Origin: Chitinimonas prasina
Lineage (GTDB): Bacteria > Pseudomonadota > Gammaproteobacteria > Burkholderiales > Chitinimonadaceae
Length of the DNA stretch: 64,000 nt
Assembly (NCBI RefSeq): GCF_030160395.1
Contig: NZ_BSOG01000001.1
Span: 214,117 to 278,116 of the forward strand
Direction of reading: 5' to 3'
The notes below the pieces were generated by a model. The model ran no database searches, was not told the DNA's origin, and saw nothing but the letters and a program-made list of their open reading frames with translations. Both the position numbers and the translations under genes were made by a program. Positions 1 through 9,396 of this stretch are shown here, piece by piece. Every line of letters begins with the position of its first letter. Position 1 is the first letter of the stretch.

Positions 1-369
1 AGCGAAGCACATGTCATTGTCAGCTTTGCTGAAACCGGCGTATCAGTCAAAGAGTTGGTCGCTTTACGTGGCTTACTTCCTCAATTCAGCACCATGGCCC
101 CCGCAGCCGTCAGAGCCTTGGCACAAGAGGAAAGGGAACTCGATCTCGGCCGCTACGGCAATCTTGAGGCCCGGCGCCTTCATAACAAAGCAAAAAAACT
201 GGGTTTGAACGCACATCTCAAGGATGCCTCGTATGTCGTCTACCAACCTATCCACCGCATCAATGGGGTTTCGCATCTACCCTCTGACGATGAGGCCGTG
301 AATCAAGCCGTCATTACTGAAATGCTGCGCCGCAACCTCCCCATCCACATTGGGTATGAAACGGACTAA
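1..369 (+). CDS. Hypothetical protein, 3' part only
   Basis: The reading frame is open from the first base of the window to a TAA at 367-369, giving at least 122 residues, so the true start probably lies upstream. An internal TTG at 55 could start a 104-residue product but has no clear ribosome binding site. The visible part is soluble and charged, with no signal peptide or membrane segment. I do not recognise the family. The last base of the stop codon is also the first base of a palindromic repeat, so the gene ends exactly at that element. Confidence 0.6.
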   Translation, partial: SEAHVIVSFAETGVSVKELVALRGLLPQFSTMAPAAVRALAQEERELDLGRYGNLEARRLHNKAKKLGLNAHLKDASYVVYQPIHRINGVSHLPSDDEAVNQAVITEMLRRNLPIHIGYETD

Positions 370-493
370 GAGCGGCTAACAAAACCCAGCGTAGCGGTTC
401 TGGCTAAGCGTGCGAGCGATGGAGCGCGCAGCAGACAGTACGTGGGTACGGCCAGCTCGCACAAAAACGCCAGAGGTATTTGTTAGCGGCTCT
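369..493 (+). repeat. Palindromic MITE-like repeat, copy A
   Basis: This 125-bp element has 15-bp terminal inverted repeats (AGAGCGGCTAACAAA and TTTGTTAGCGGCTCT) that pair at 14 of 15 positions. Inside are further complementary arms: TCTGGC with GCCAGA, and GTGCGAGC with GCTCGCAC, around a small GTAC/GTAC hairpin. Two other copies lie at 4463-4591 and, reversed, at 53736-53859. Copies A and the reversed copy share identical blocks of about 26 and 29 bases. No protein is encoded. It could be a non-autonomous transposable element, or an attC-like site. Confidence 0.8.
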
Positions 494-712
494 AAGCGCT
501 ACGCTTGAGTCAAGCGCCTCTTCCGGTTTATCCTGCGCACTGGTCGGCAGTTCACCCAGGCGTCGCCGGTTCATGCGAACCACGCTAAACCTGCCAGGCA
601 AAACCACTCCATGCGCCTCTCGGCGCAGCTTGGCTCGAAACCTGAGTGCCAAGCCACAACGGCGACCATGGCATGCAGCTTGGACTGCAGGCACGACGAC
701 AAGGAATCGACC
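494..712. other. Intergenic stretch without a recognisable gene
   Basis: This stretch lies between the repeat and the ATG of the DUF2087-like gene. I see no convincing gene or known RNA. Translations exist in both strands, but none has a good ribosome binding site or a recognisable family. It probably carries the promoter of the next gene, including the AAGGAA ribosome binding site at 701-706. Confidence 0.4.
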
Positions 713-1315
713 ATGTCTCGTCCCGTTTTTCCGTTTTACGCTGACGATATCTCCTCCCTGGCCCGCTCGCTGGTCAAGCAATGGGCAGATGCCAGCACAC
801 CACCCGGCCATCTGCAGATGCTCAATATGCTGGCGCGTGCTGCCGGCTATCAGAACTTCCAGCATTTCCGCGAAAGTGCCGAGGCGGTAGTCTCCGCACC
901 GGCGGCCGCCGCGCCGGCCGTCGCCGCGCTTCCCGCCGCCGCTCCTCCACTCAACGGCCCCAGGTTGGTAGCGGGCAAGATGGTGGCACCTGCCAATACC
1001 CAGCGGCTATTGCGCCATTTCGATGAGCAAGGGCGCCTGCTGCGCTGGCCGGGCAAGTTCTCGGAACAATTCCCCGTGCTCTGGACTGTTTGGGCCCGCC
1101 TGCCGGCCCGACAGGATATGACTGAGCGTGAAGTGAATGACTACATCAGACAGGGCGAGGCGTTTGGTGACCACGTGCTGCTGCGGCGCGAGCTGGTGAA
1201 CTACCGCCTGCTGGAGCGCACGCCCGATGGCGCCCGATACCGCCGGCTGGAACAGGCACCGCCGGCCGATGTACGCGAGCTGATGCAGCTCTGCCGCCAG
1301 CGGGCCGCCGCATGA
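713..1315 (+). CDS. DUF2087 domain protein
   Basis: A 200-residue protein starting at ATG 713, chosen because AAGGAA sits 7 bases upstream; an in-frame ATG at 611 gives an unlikely N-terminus. The C-terminal half (FDEQGRLLRWPGKFSEQ, then YIRQGEAFGDHVLLRREL and a closing DGARYRR) matches the DUF2087 pattern, a small winged-helix-like domain found in putative transcription regulators. The middle is an Ala/Pro-rich linker (about residues 60-85). The N-terminal 55 residues look like a separate small helical domain. The stop codon overlaps the next start (ATGA at 1312-1315), so it is translationally coupled to the acetyltransferase gene. The DNA-binding role is inferred from the family only. Confidence 0.7.
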   Translation: MSRPVFPFYADDISSLARSLVKQWADASTPPGHLQMLNMLARAAGYQNFQHFRESAEAVVSAPAAAAPAVAALPAAAPPLNGPRLVAGKMVAPANTQRLLRHFDEQGRLLRWPGKFSEQFPVLWTVWARLPARQDMTEREVNDYIRQGEAFGDHVLLRRELVNYRLLERTPDGARYRRLEQAPPADVRELMQLCRQRAAA

Positions 1316-2223
1316 GCCCGCTGGTACTCTGCAGCCCCAGACCCCACAACGCCACCGTGTCCACCATCACCCTGACCCCACTGCAAGCAGCCGCCTTGCC
1401 GGCATTGCAGCAACTGCGCGATGACTTGCTGGCACCCCATGCCCAACCGGGCTTGGCCGAGGAGCTGACCGACGTGGCACGAGGCCATGGCCAGCATGCC
1501 TGCCTGGCTTGGCGCCGTGGCCAGGCGGTGGGTTGTGCTGGCTGGGTGCTGCAGGGGGTGGAGCAGGATGGTTGCGGCTATGGTGCACCGCTACTGGCGG
1601 CAGACCAGGAGGTAGCCAGCTTGCTGATTGCCCGGGTCATCGCGGTGGCGAGCGAGGCTGGCGCCAAACGCCTACGCATCGGTAGCTTTGCCGCCGAATC
1701 GGCCAAGCAGTCGGCACTGCTGGCTGCCGGCTTCGTGCCGGTGTTCGAGTTCGTTCACTGGGCGCTCCCCCTGCCTATAGCCGGCACCACCACGCTACCA
1801 GCAGGGCTGCGTAGCCTGCCCTACGCCGAGATCGACTGGCCTGCCCTGCGTGCATGCTATGCCCAGTGCTTCCAGCAGGTACCCAACGCCCCCGTGCCAG
1901 ACGTGGCCGCCATGCAGGAGGAGTGGTCGGCTGCCGATTGGACAGTCAGCCGCGTGCTGGTCGATGAGCAGGGCCACTACCAGGCGTTCTTGCTGGTCAG
2001 CGGCGAAGAGGTCGATGCCGTCGGAGTCATGCCGGCACTGCAAGGCCGAGGCTTGGCTGCGGCGCTGTATGCCCAAGCAGGCGAGGCGCTGCGGCGACGG
2101 GGAGTCAGCCATCTGCATGCCATGGTGGCCAGCAGCAACGGCGCCTCCATGGCACTGCATGAGCGGCTGGGCGGGTACGAGCACCTGCCCAGGCGCACGG
2201 TGTATCAGCTATCCCTCTGCTAG
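1312..2223 (+). CDS. Two-domain GNAT acetyltransferase
   Basis: A 303-residue protein with two GNAT folds in tandem. The N-terminal copy (about residues 18-150) is degenerate: it reads GQAVGCAGWVLQ but lacks a clear acetyl-CoA loop. The C-terminal copy (about 155-303) has the usual motif A, VGVMPALQGRGLAAALYAQA, followed by the Asn-containing motif B region (ASSNGASMALHERLG). Such double-GNAT proteins usually keep only one active site, as in mycothiol synthase-like enzymes. It starts inside the stop codon of the DUF2087-like gene, so the two form a small operon. The substrate cannot be told from the sequence. Confidence 0.8.
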   Translation: MSPLVLCSPRPHNATVSTITLTPLQAAALPALQQLRDDLLAPHAQPGLAEELTDVARGHGQHACLAWRRGQAVGCAGWVLQGVEQDGCGYGAPLLAADQEVASLLIARVIAVASEAGAKRLRIGSFAAESAKQSALLAAGFVPVFEFVHWALPLPIAGTTTLPAGLRSLPYAEIDWPALRACYAQCFQQVPNAPVPDVAAMQEEWSAADWTVSRVLVDEQGHYQAFLLVSGEEVDAVGVMPALQGRGLAAALYAQAGEALRRRGVSHLHAMVASSNGASMALHERLGGYEHLPRRTVYQLSLC

Positions 2224-2253
2224 CCCCAGGCCAGCCGCCACGGCGGCTGGCAT

Positions 2254-3297
2254 TCAAGGCGCTTTGGGTGGTGCGGGCGGAGCCGGCACCTTGGGTTGCT
2301 TGGCCATGACATCACGCACCTTGTAGTCGGCCGGCGGCTTGAAAAGGTCGCTGGCGGGTTCGCTGCGCTTGAGCTTGGTCAGCTTGTAGCTGGTTTCGCC
2401 ACTGCGGGGGTCACGGGTCTGGGTTGCCAGCACCACCTTCAGCTCAGGTGCGTACCAGCGCTCCGTCACGATCTGGATAGGTTTTTCATTGCCGATCCGG
2501 CCAGCCGGTATGGTACGGACTAACTGGCTGCCTTCCACCTTCACCCCCTCCATCTCCTTGCTACCCAGGGATTTGCGGGCTGCGCCGGATTCAGGTTCGC
2601 TGCCCTGCTCCAGGCGCGTCTCCTGGCCATCCTGGCCTCGCAACACCACCACATTGCGCTCTACCCTCACCTCCCTGCCGGCCTGGCCAGCGCCCTCCAT
2701 CCCAGCCTCATGGTGGCCCACTTCGACACGCGAATTGTGCATCGCGGGGAAAGGCAGCTTGGTGGCCGCCTTGCGCGCTGGGCTCAGCAGCCAATGCGCG
2801 CCACCAACGGGGTCGAATATGAAAGCGCTGCGGACAGTGCCATCGTCGTTCAGCGTATCTTGCCGGCTGCGCCCCTCGCCATCGCGATACAGGCGGGTTA
2901 CCGACCGCTTCACGATGCGATTGCCATCCAGCAGGGTCTGTACTTTCTCGCTGATGGCCTCGGCGCTGTAGGGTGCGCCCTTGACGTTGGCGGCGGAGCC
3001 GAACTCGCTCCCGGCAAAGGCCAGCGTATTGCCATCGGCAAACGGCATGCCGGGCATGTGCAGGTTGATCATCTCCGGCGTGGGCGGCAACGGAGGGAGC
3101 GGCGGCAAAGGTGGCGCGCCTACGCCATCCCCACCTACCCGGGTAATGATGATGCGTTTCTCCATCGTGCTCTTGCCGCCGTCTGTGGGTGCTGGATCGC
3201 CGGCCAGTACGATACGTTCCTCCACCACCTCGTCGGCCAGGGCCAGGGGGGCCAGCAGGCAGAGCAGCAGCCCCAGCGGCAGATGTTGGGTTGTCAT
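2254..3297 (-). CDS. Exported protein of the ECF sigma operon
   Basis: A 347-residue protein with an N-terminal signal peptide (about residues 1-21, MTTQHLPLGLLLCLLAPLAL then A-D) and no further membrane segment, so it is probably periplasmic. A proline stretch (PPLPPLPPLPP, about residues 62-72) separates a short N-terminal part from a charged main domain. The main domain (about 105-325) reads like a MucB/LolA-type beta-rich fold (IVKRSVTRLYRDGEGRSRQD, WYAPELKVVLATQTRDP, YKLTKLK). This resemblance is weak. It is the last gene of a sigma / anti-sigma operon, 10 bp after the anti-sigma gene, and is a candidate sensor or regulon member. Confidence 0.65.
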   Translation of the reverse strand: MTTQHLPLGLLLCLLAPLALADEVVEERIVLAGDPAPTDGGKSTMEKRIIITRVGGDGVGAPPLPPLPPLPPTPEMINLHMPGMPFADGNTLAFAGSEFGSAANVKGAPYSAEAISEKVQTLLDGNRIVKRSVTRLYRDGEGRSRQDTLNDDGTVRSAFIFDPVGGAHWLLSPARKAATKLPFPAMHNSRVEVGHHEAGMEGAGQAGREVRVERNVVVLRGQDGQETRLEQGSEPESGAARKSLGSKEMEGVKVEGSQLVRTIPAGRIGNEKPIQIVTERWYAPELKVVLATQTRDPRSGETSYKLTKLKRSEPASDLFKPPADYKVRDVMAKQPKVPAPPAPPKAP

Positions 3298-3307
3298 GGC
3301 ATTCCTT

Positions 3308-3838
3308 TCAGATCAGTTGGTATTTACCGCGTACAAAGCGCAAGGCCAGCGGAGCGCCATCGTCGCCGACCAGCAGGTCGGCCTCGATGGCCTCGTCGGC
3401 CAGTTCCGGGTTGACTGGCAAGCCATAGGCCGCCAGCGAGGCCCGGGGCATGGACACTCTCACCATGCGGGCATGCTGGGCGGCCTCGATACGGGCAGGG
3501 TCGCCCAGGGGGAAAAAAGCCGTGGTCAGCTCTGTGCTGGCGGTGGGCACCAGAGTGCCGGCAGGGGCCGCCTGCAAGGCCTGTGTCTCGTTCCACAGCA
3601 TGGGGCGCAGCCACATCAAGGCAGCCAGGGCGGCCACACAGCCCCCACCCAGCGACAGATATAGCCCCCTATCCTGCCGTAGCCACTGCATGAGCCGCTG
3701 CCACCGGCTGACGGGAGGATGCTGCTGGCGGAAGGCAGCCAGCAAACCTGCCTCCAGGCCGGCAGGCGGCACTGTCGCGGCCAGTGCCTGGCGTAGCGGC
3801 GCATAGGCTGCATGCAGGGTTTTCTCATCGGGTGTCAT
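3308..3838 (-). CDS. Probable anti-sigma factor, single-pass membrane protein
   Basis: A 176-residue protein with a short cytoplasmic N-terminal domain (about residues 1-55), one membrane helix (LYLSLGGGCVAALAALMW, about 59-77) and a periplasmic C-terminal domain. This topology, and the 4-bp overlap of its start with the stop of the ECF sigma gene (3835-3838), are the usual marks of a cognate anti-sigma factor. No zinc-binding HxxxCxxC motif is present, so it is not a ZAS-type protein. It is probably released by a periplasmic signal together with the following exported protein. The role is inferred from position and topology. Confidence 0.7.
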   Translation of the reverse strand: MTPDEKTLHAAYAPLRQALAATVPPAGLEAGLLAAFRQQHPPVSRWQRLMQWLRQDRGLYLSLGGGCVAALAALMWLRPMLWNETQALQAAPAGTLVPTASTELTTAFFPLGDPARIEAAQHARMVRVSMPRASLAAYGLPVNPELADEAIEADLLVGDDGAPLALRFVRGKYQLI

Positions 3839-4413
3839 AAGGTGGTCTCCAGGCGCAAGGGCGCGTGTTCGGCCAGCAGTTCAGCCAGCTTGGCGCGGGC
3901 GCGGTTGAGTCGCGAACGCACGGTGCCGATAGGGCAGCCGATCACGTTGGCGGCATCGAGATAGGGCAGTTCCTGCAGATCGCACAGCACCAGGGCTTCG
4001 CGGTAGGCAAACGGCAGGGACAAAATGGCTTGGTGCAGGCTGTTGAGTGTCTCGCCTGCCAGCAGTGTCGCCAGCGGGGTGGGGTCGTGGCTGCCGTCAG
4101 GCACCGAATCATCCTCGTCTGGCGCCGCGACAGCCAGGTCGTCGCGCCCCCGTCGCACCAGATTGCGCACCACACCGAGCAAAAAGGCAGACAGCGCACC
4201 ACGCGCCGGATCAAACCGGGCAGGCTCGCGTATCAGCAGCAGGAAGGTTTCCTGGGTGGCATCGGCAGCCAGGCCGCTGGCGCCGCACAGCATCAGCGCA
4301 AAGCGGTAGACCACATCCTTGTGGCGACGATAGACCTGGGTAAAGGCCGCCTCGTCGCCCGCCATCAGGCGGTTGTGCAGCTCGGCATCAGTAGGATGGG
4401 CTAGGACGGACAC
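3835..4413 (-). CDS. ECF-family RNA polymerase sigma factor
   Basis: A 192-residue sigma-70 family protein of ECF size. Region 2 (about residues 17-65) holds the DNA-melting and core-binding segment, reading AADATQETFLLLIREP. Region 4 (about 130-180) holds the helix-turn-helix that reads the -35 box (YREALVLCDLQELPYLDAAN, then GTVRSRLNRARAKL). An acidic linker (about 97-112) joins them. It is the first gene of a three-gene minus-strand operon with the anti-sigma and exported proteins. The start is the ATG at 4413. Repeat copy C begins 50 bp upstream of it, so the element sits in the promoter region. Confidence 0.9.
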   Translation of the reverse strand: MSVLAHPTDAELHNRLMAGDEAAFTQVYRRHKDVVYRFALMLCGASGLAADATQETFLLLIREPARFDPARGALSAFLLGVVRNLVRRGRDDLAVAAPDEDDSVPDGSHDPTPLATLLAGETLNSLHQAILSLPFAYREALVLCDLQELPYLDAANVIGCPIGTVRSRLNRARAKLAELLAEHAPLRLETTL

Positions 4414-4462
4414 TTTGGGCTCGGGTTATGGGTGCCCGACACGGCACCCTCTACCCGTATTC

Positions 4463-4591
4463 AGCGCTGGCGGCGAAAAAGTTCCAGCGTAGTGGTTCTT
4501 GCCAGGCGTGCGGGCGATGGCGCGTGCAGCAGTCAGTACATGGCTACGGCAAGCTCCCACAAGCACGCACAATAGGTTTGTTAGCGGCGCT
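4463..4591 (+). repeat. Palindromic MITE-like repeat, copy C (diverged)
   Basis: About 129 bp related to the copies at 369-493 and 53736-53859. Shared blocks include CCAGCGTAG.GGTTCT, GCAGCAG.CAGTAC and the end GTTTGTTAGCGGC. The left end is more diverged than the right end. The right end touches the TAA stop of the minus-strand pseudo-response-regulator gene (4591-4593), as copy A touches the stop of its neighbour. The element fills the gap between the ECF sigma gene and that gene. Confidence 0.7.
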
Positions 4592-6249
4592 TAGTCGCTA
4601 CCTTCTACCGACGGCGTCGGTGCGGCGGGTGTTTCCGCGGCGTCATCGGCTACCTTCACGCTGCCCATCTGTGCCCGCAGCCGCAAGGTCAGTTGGTCGT
4701 CGGCTGGCACCATGAAGGCCAGGCAGGTCTCGGCCTGCTGCCTGAAGGCTGGCTCCTTGTAGCTCAGGTAGTTCTTTGCGGCGGCATTGGCCGCTGCCGC
4801 CAGCAGCCGGTTGTTGCGGGTGCGCTGGCCCTCTTGGATCAACAGCTCAGCCGCCGCGCGCGTATTATCCTCCACCATCATTTTGGCCGCCTGGTTGGTG
4901 GTCTGGGCTATCACCTCGCCCGCCCTTGTGATCACTCCCACCAGCTTGGGGTGCTTGACCAAGGGCTGCACCAGCAGCTGGTCGGCATGGCGGCCGCTGT
5001 CAAACCGCAAGGCGATGGGCTCTATCCAGGCTATCAGCGTGCTGGCGATATCCTCGGCATACAATTGTGCCAATAAGGCCAGGTAATCCAGCGCAAAGGC
5101 AAAGTCAAAATCCGGGGCATCCCAGTGGGTCGCCAGCTTCCGCATGACATCAATGGCCGCCAGCGGCTCACGGCGGGCGATTGATTCCGCCGCCTGCGCC
5201 AGCTCGGCATACCACTCCCCCCGACGGCCCTCCACCCCCAGCTCCTCGGCCTTGCACTTGGCCAGCAGCTGTTTGACCAGGCTGGCGCCATCGGGCAACC
5301 CGCCTGCGTTGAACTGCAACAAGGCCAGGTGGAAGATGCTGCGGTAGTCCAGGTCTACCGCCTTGCCATTCAAGCGCACCGCACGGCCCAGGTGCTCGGC
5401 CGCCTTGGTCGTATCGCCCAGGCTCCAGGCTATCTGCCCCGCACGCTGCAGGCGCTTGAGGTTGTTGGGCGTGATCTTGAGCGCCTGCTCGGTGATATCC
5501 AGCGCATCATCGTAGCGCTCTTCCGACAGATATAGCTCGGCCAACTGGTTGTATACCGGCAGGTAGCGGAAATGCAGGTTGACGATATCGAGCATGGCCG
5601 CCTCGGCCGTTGCCTTGTCGCCCATGCGCAAGGCCACCTTGGCCAAGCCCAGCTTGGCCCAGGCCGGATTACGGGTGGCCAGGATACGCTTGTACATGGT
5701 GGCCGCTTCTTCCAGCCGCCCCAAGCGGAAAAGGATATTGGCGGCCAGCCGGACGATATCGCCCAGGTAAGGCGTTTTCACCGCCATCATCTGCTGTGCG
5801 CTCTTGAGCGCCTTGTTGTAATGCTTGTCGTTCAGCGCCTCATAGATTTCCATCAGCGCCTGGCGGCGATTGAAAGCCTTCTCTATCCGCTCCGACAACT
5901 CCCCTGCCTGTACCGGCTTGAGCATGTAGTCGTCGGGGGTTTCCTCCGCCACATTCACTACCCTGGCGTAGCTGGCTTCGGCGGTGACCATGAAGAACAG
6001 CGTGGAGAGCGGCAGTAGTTTCTTCTCGCGCAGCTCTTCCAGCAGATCCTGACCTGTCTCCTCTGATTCGAAATGGAACTCGCACAGCACCAGATCGTAT
6101 TTGCCATCCAGCAATCGGCGGCGCGCTTCGCTGATGGTCGAGGCGGTATCAATGCGGCCCACGTCGCAACCCTGCAAGATGGCGCGCAAGGACAGCCTAA
6201 CGGTGGATGATGGGTCCGCCACCAGGGCGGAAAGGGAACGCTGATGCAT
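4591..6249 (-). CDS. TPR protein with degenerate response-regulator receiver domain
   Basis: A 552-residue protein with an N-terminal receiver domain (about residues 7-120) and a long helical TPR array (about 130-420; for example RLEEAATMYKRILATRNPAW and YDDALDITEQALKITPNN). In the receiver, the phosphorylated Asp is replaced by Glu57 (YDLVLCEFHF), while D12, T89 and K111 are kept. It therefore probably cannot be phosphorylated in the usual way and may mimic the active form. There is no output DNA-binding domain, so a protein-protein scaffold role is likely. It is transcribed alone. Its stop codon abuts repeat copy C. Confidence 0.8.
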   Translation of the reverse strand: MHQRSLSALVADPSSTVRLSLRAILQGCDVGRIDTASTISEARRRLLDGKYDLVLCEFHFESEETGQDLLEELREKKLLPLSTLFFMVTAEASYARVVNVAEETPDDYMLKPVQAGELSERIEKAFNRRQALMEIYEALNDKHYNKALKSAQQMMAVKTPYLGDIVRLAANILFRLGRLEEAATMYKRILATRNPAWAKLGLAKVALRMGDKATAEAAMLDIVNLHFRYLPVYNQLAELYLSEERYDDALDITEQALKITPNNLKRLQRAGQIAWSLGDTTKAAEHLGRAVRLNGKAVDLDYRSIFHLALLQFNAGGLPDGASLVKQLLAKCKAEELGVEGRRGEWYAELAQAAESIARREPLAAIDVMRKLATHWDAPDFDFAFALDYLALLAQLYAEDIASTLIAWIEPIALRFDSGRHADQLLVQPLVKHPKLVGVITRAGEVIAQTTNQAAKMMVEDNTRAAAELLIQEGQRTRNNRLLAAAANAAAKNYLSYKEPAFRQQAETCLAFMVPADDQLTLRLRAQMGSVKVADDAAETPAAPTPSVEGSD

Positions 6250-6320
6250 GGTGTTTGCCTGGCTTCAAAGGGCCGCATCAGGGCCAGTGCGTGCCGGCCC
6301 AGGGCACGCAGGCCGGGTTA

Positions 6321-6800
6321 TCAGATGACGGGTTCAGGCGCGACCAGCAAGCCATCCTCGTCGGCGTACAACCAGTGGCCAGGGACAAAACTGACACCTG
6401 CGAAGTGTAGTACCAGGTCGCGGCTGCCCTCGCCTTTCTTCACGCTCTTGCGCGGGTGGCTAGCCAACGCAAGGATGCCGACATCGTGGCCATGGAGTTC
6501 GGTCGTATCACGTACACAGCCCCATACCACAATGCCAGACCAGCCATTCTGCACCGCCAGCTCACCCAGTTGCCCTCCGACCAAGGCGCAGCGCAGGCTG
6601 CCGCCGCCATCCACCACCAACACCCGGCCATGACCCTGGGTTTCCAGTGCAGCACGCACCAGGCTGTTGTCCTCGAATACCTTGAGCGTGGCAATCTGCC
6701 CGGCAAACCGTCCGCGTTGGCCAAAATGGCGGAAGATGGGGTCGGCCACCTGCACCCGTTCGCCCTGATGATCACTGATATCGGTGGTATGAAAGGTCAT
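6321..6800 (-). CDS. rraA: RraA family protein (ribonuclease E activity regulator / aldolase-like)
   Basis: A 159-residue protein starting at the ATG at 6800, where GGAG lies 8 bases upstream; an in-frame ATG at 6818 lacks a good site. It covers the whole RraA fold: the [20 protein letters not shown] and [14 protein letters not shown] motifs, with the Gly-rich loop and the Arg-Asp pair found in the family. RraA binds RNase E and inhibits RNA turnover in Escherichia coli. Closely related proteins are 4-hydroxy-4-methyl-2-oxoglutarate/oxaloacetate aldolases, which use the same R-D pair, so either activity is possible. It appears monocistronic. Confidence 0.9.
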   Translation of the reverse strand: MTFHTTDISDHQGERVQVADPIFRHFGQRGRFAGQIATLKVFEDNSLVRAALETQGHGRVLVVDGGGSLRCALVGGQLGELAVQNGWSGIVVWGCVRDTTELHGHDVGILALASHPRKSVKKGEGSRDLVLHFAGVSFVPGHWLYADEDGLLVAPEPVI

Positions 6801-6844
6801 GCCGCAGGCTCCATGCAAAATGTAAGGGGTAGCTGGAGCCTAGC

Positions 6845-6875
6845 AAAACGGGGAGCACATGGCTCCCCGTTTTTT
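6845..6875 (-). terminator. Rho-independent terminator, bidirectional
   Basis: A stem CGGGGAGC / GCTCCCCG with a short loop is flanked by AAAA on the left and TTTTTT on the right. On the minus strand it lies 75 bases after dapB, and it would insulate rraA. Confidence 0.8.
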
Positions 6876-6949
6876 GTCTCTCGTGCTGGGCAGGCGACAG
6901 AAGTGTCGACTTCCCGCCATCGCCCCTCAATGCTTCAGTCCAACATGTT

Positions 6950-8148
<1,199 letters not shown>

Positions 8149-8242
8149 GGATGGAATACTGGAATCGATAGTAGACGGAGGAGACTGCGTTCAGCCCAAG
8201 AAGTGCCGTATCATAGCCTAATCATTCATCCTGGACGTGATC

Positions 8243-8683
8243 ATGAGCAAAGCAAGTGACCTCAAGGATGCCGGCCTGAAAGCTACCGGCCCGCGTCTGA
8301 AAATCCTCAATCTGTTCGAAACCAGCGAGCAGCGCCATTTGAGCGCCGAAGACGTCTACCGTCTGCTGCTGGATGAACAGGACGACGTAGGCCTGGCCAC
8401 CGTCTATCGTGTACTGACCCAGTTCGAGCAGGCAGGCCTGCTGGTACGCCATCACTTCGAGTCCGGCAAGGCCGTGTTCGAACTGAACCAGGGCGGGCAC
8501 CATGACCATCTGGTCTGCGTCAAATGTGGCAAGGTGGAGGAGTTCTACGATGCTGAAATCGAAAAGCGCCAGGACGCCATCGCCGAGCAGCATCACTTCC
8601 TGATACAGGATCATGCCATGTACCTGTACGGCGTATGCGCCGAATGCCAGACCCGTCTGGCTGGCAAACTGAAGGCGCGATGA
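8243..8683 (+). CDS. fur: Ferric uptake regulator Fur
   Basis: A 146-residue iron-responsive repressor starting at ATG 8243 (a GTG six bases earlier is also in frame). The N-terminal winged helix (about residues 1-85) includes [20 protein letters not shown]. The C-terminal dimerisation domain holds the metal sites: [18 protein letters not shown], and CAEC near the end. Fur-Fe(II) binds Fur boxes to shut off iron uptake; a candidate site is seen at 11156-11174, ahead of the imelysin operon. The last four bases overlap the start of aat (ATGA at 8680). The intergenic region to bamE has an AT-rich half-site (AATCATTC) that may allow weak autoregulation. Confidence 0.97.
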   Translation: MSKASDLKDAGLKATGPRLKILNLFETSEQRHLSAEDVYRLLLDEQDDVGLATVYRVLTQFEQAGLLVRHHFESGKAVFELNQGGHHDHLVCVKCGKVEEFYDAEIEKRQDAIAEQHHFLIQDHAMYLYGVCAECQTRLAGKLKAR

Positions 8684-9396
8684 TTCCCTGGTTGGGCCGT
8701 GCGCTGGCGTTTCCGCCATTGGAAAGCGCGCTGACCGAACCCAACGGGCTGCTGGCCGCCGGTGGCGATCTCAGCCCTGATCGCCTTTTGCTCGCCTATC
8801 ATCAGGGCATATTTCCCTGGTTTGCACCTGGTGAGCCCATACTCTGGTGGAGTCCCGATCCGCGCATGGTACTGGTGCCCAGCGAGCTGCACATCCCCCG
8901 CTCGCTGGCCAAGACCTTGCGCCACAAGCCCTACGAAATCCGCTTCGATACTGCCTTTCGCACCGTGATCAGCCATTGCGCCGGCAGTGCCCGGCCAGGC
9001 CAGGACGGTACCTGGATCGTGCCCGAAGTGATCGAAGCCTACTGCCGCCTGCATACGCTGGGCTGGGCGCATTCGGCTGAGTGCTGGATGGACGGTGAAC
9101 TGGTCGGCGGGCTCTATGGTGTGGCCATAGGAAAAATGTTCTACGGTGAATCCATGTACACCCAGCGTCCCGACGCCTCCAAACTGGCCTTTGTGCACCT
9201 GGTGCAGTGGTTGCAGCAACAGGGTTATGGCCTGATCGATTGCCAGATGCGGACCGACCATCTGGCTCGATTTGGAGGGCGCGAGATCGGCCGGGTGGAT
9301 TTCCTGGCCGAACTGCGCAGGCTGGCGGCCCTGCCGGCCACGGCCGGTGCATGGCATTATCGCCATCAGTCACCCAGCGAAGGGCGCCTGCCATGA
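8680..9396 (+). CDS. aat: Leucyl/phenylalanyl-tRNA-protein transferase
   Basis: A 238-residue protein that starts inside the fur stop codon (ATGA); an in-frame ATG at 8635 lies within fur and is rejected. Aat moves Leu or Phe from tRNA to proteins with N-terminal Arg or Lys, marking them for ClpS/ClpAP in the N-end rule pathway. Family motifs are present: [40 protein letters not shown] and [18 protein letters not shown]. It overlaps bpt by 4 bp, so fur, aat and bpt are probably translated from one message. Confidence 0.96.
   Translation: MIPWLGRALAFPPLESALTEPNGLLAAGGDLSPDRLLLAYHQGIFPWFAPGEPILWWSPDPRMVLVPSELHIPRSLAKTLRHKPYEIRFDTAFRTVISHCAGSARPGQDGTWIVPEVIEAYCRLHTLGWAHSAECWMDGELVGGLYGVAIGKMFYGESMYTQRPDASKLAFVHLVQWLQQQGYGLIDCQMRTDHLARFGGREIGRVDFLAELRRLAALPATAGAWHYRHQSPSEGRLP

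Noticed and set aside
369-493. A true integron attC site
   Set aside because: The ends are similar to attC cores, but the GTTRRRY consensus is not met (GTTAGCG), no integrase is present and the copies are dispersed. Kept only as a resemblance.
404-865. A 153-codon open frame on the minus strand across repeat copy A and the start of the DUF2087-like gene
   Set aside because: It overlaps the repeat and the 5' part of a better-supported gene, has no ribosome binding site and resembles no family; it is an antisense frame in high-GC DNA.
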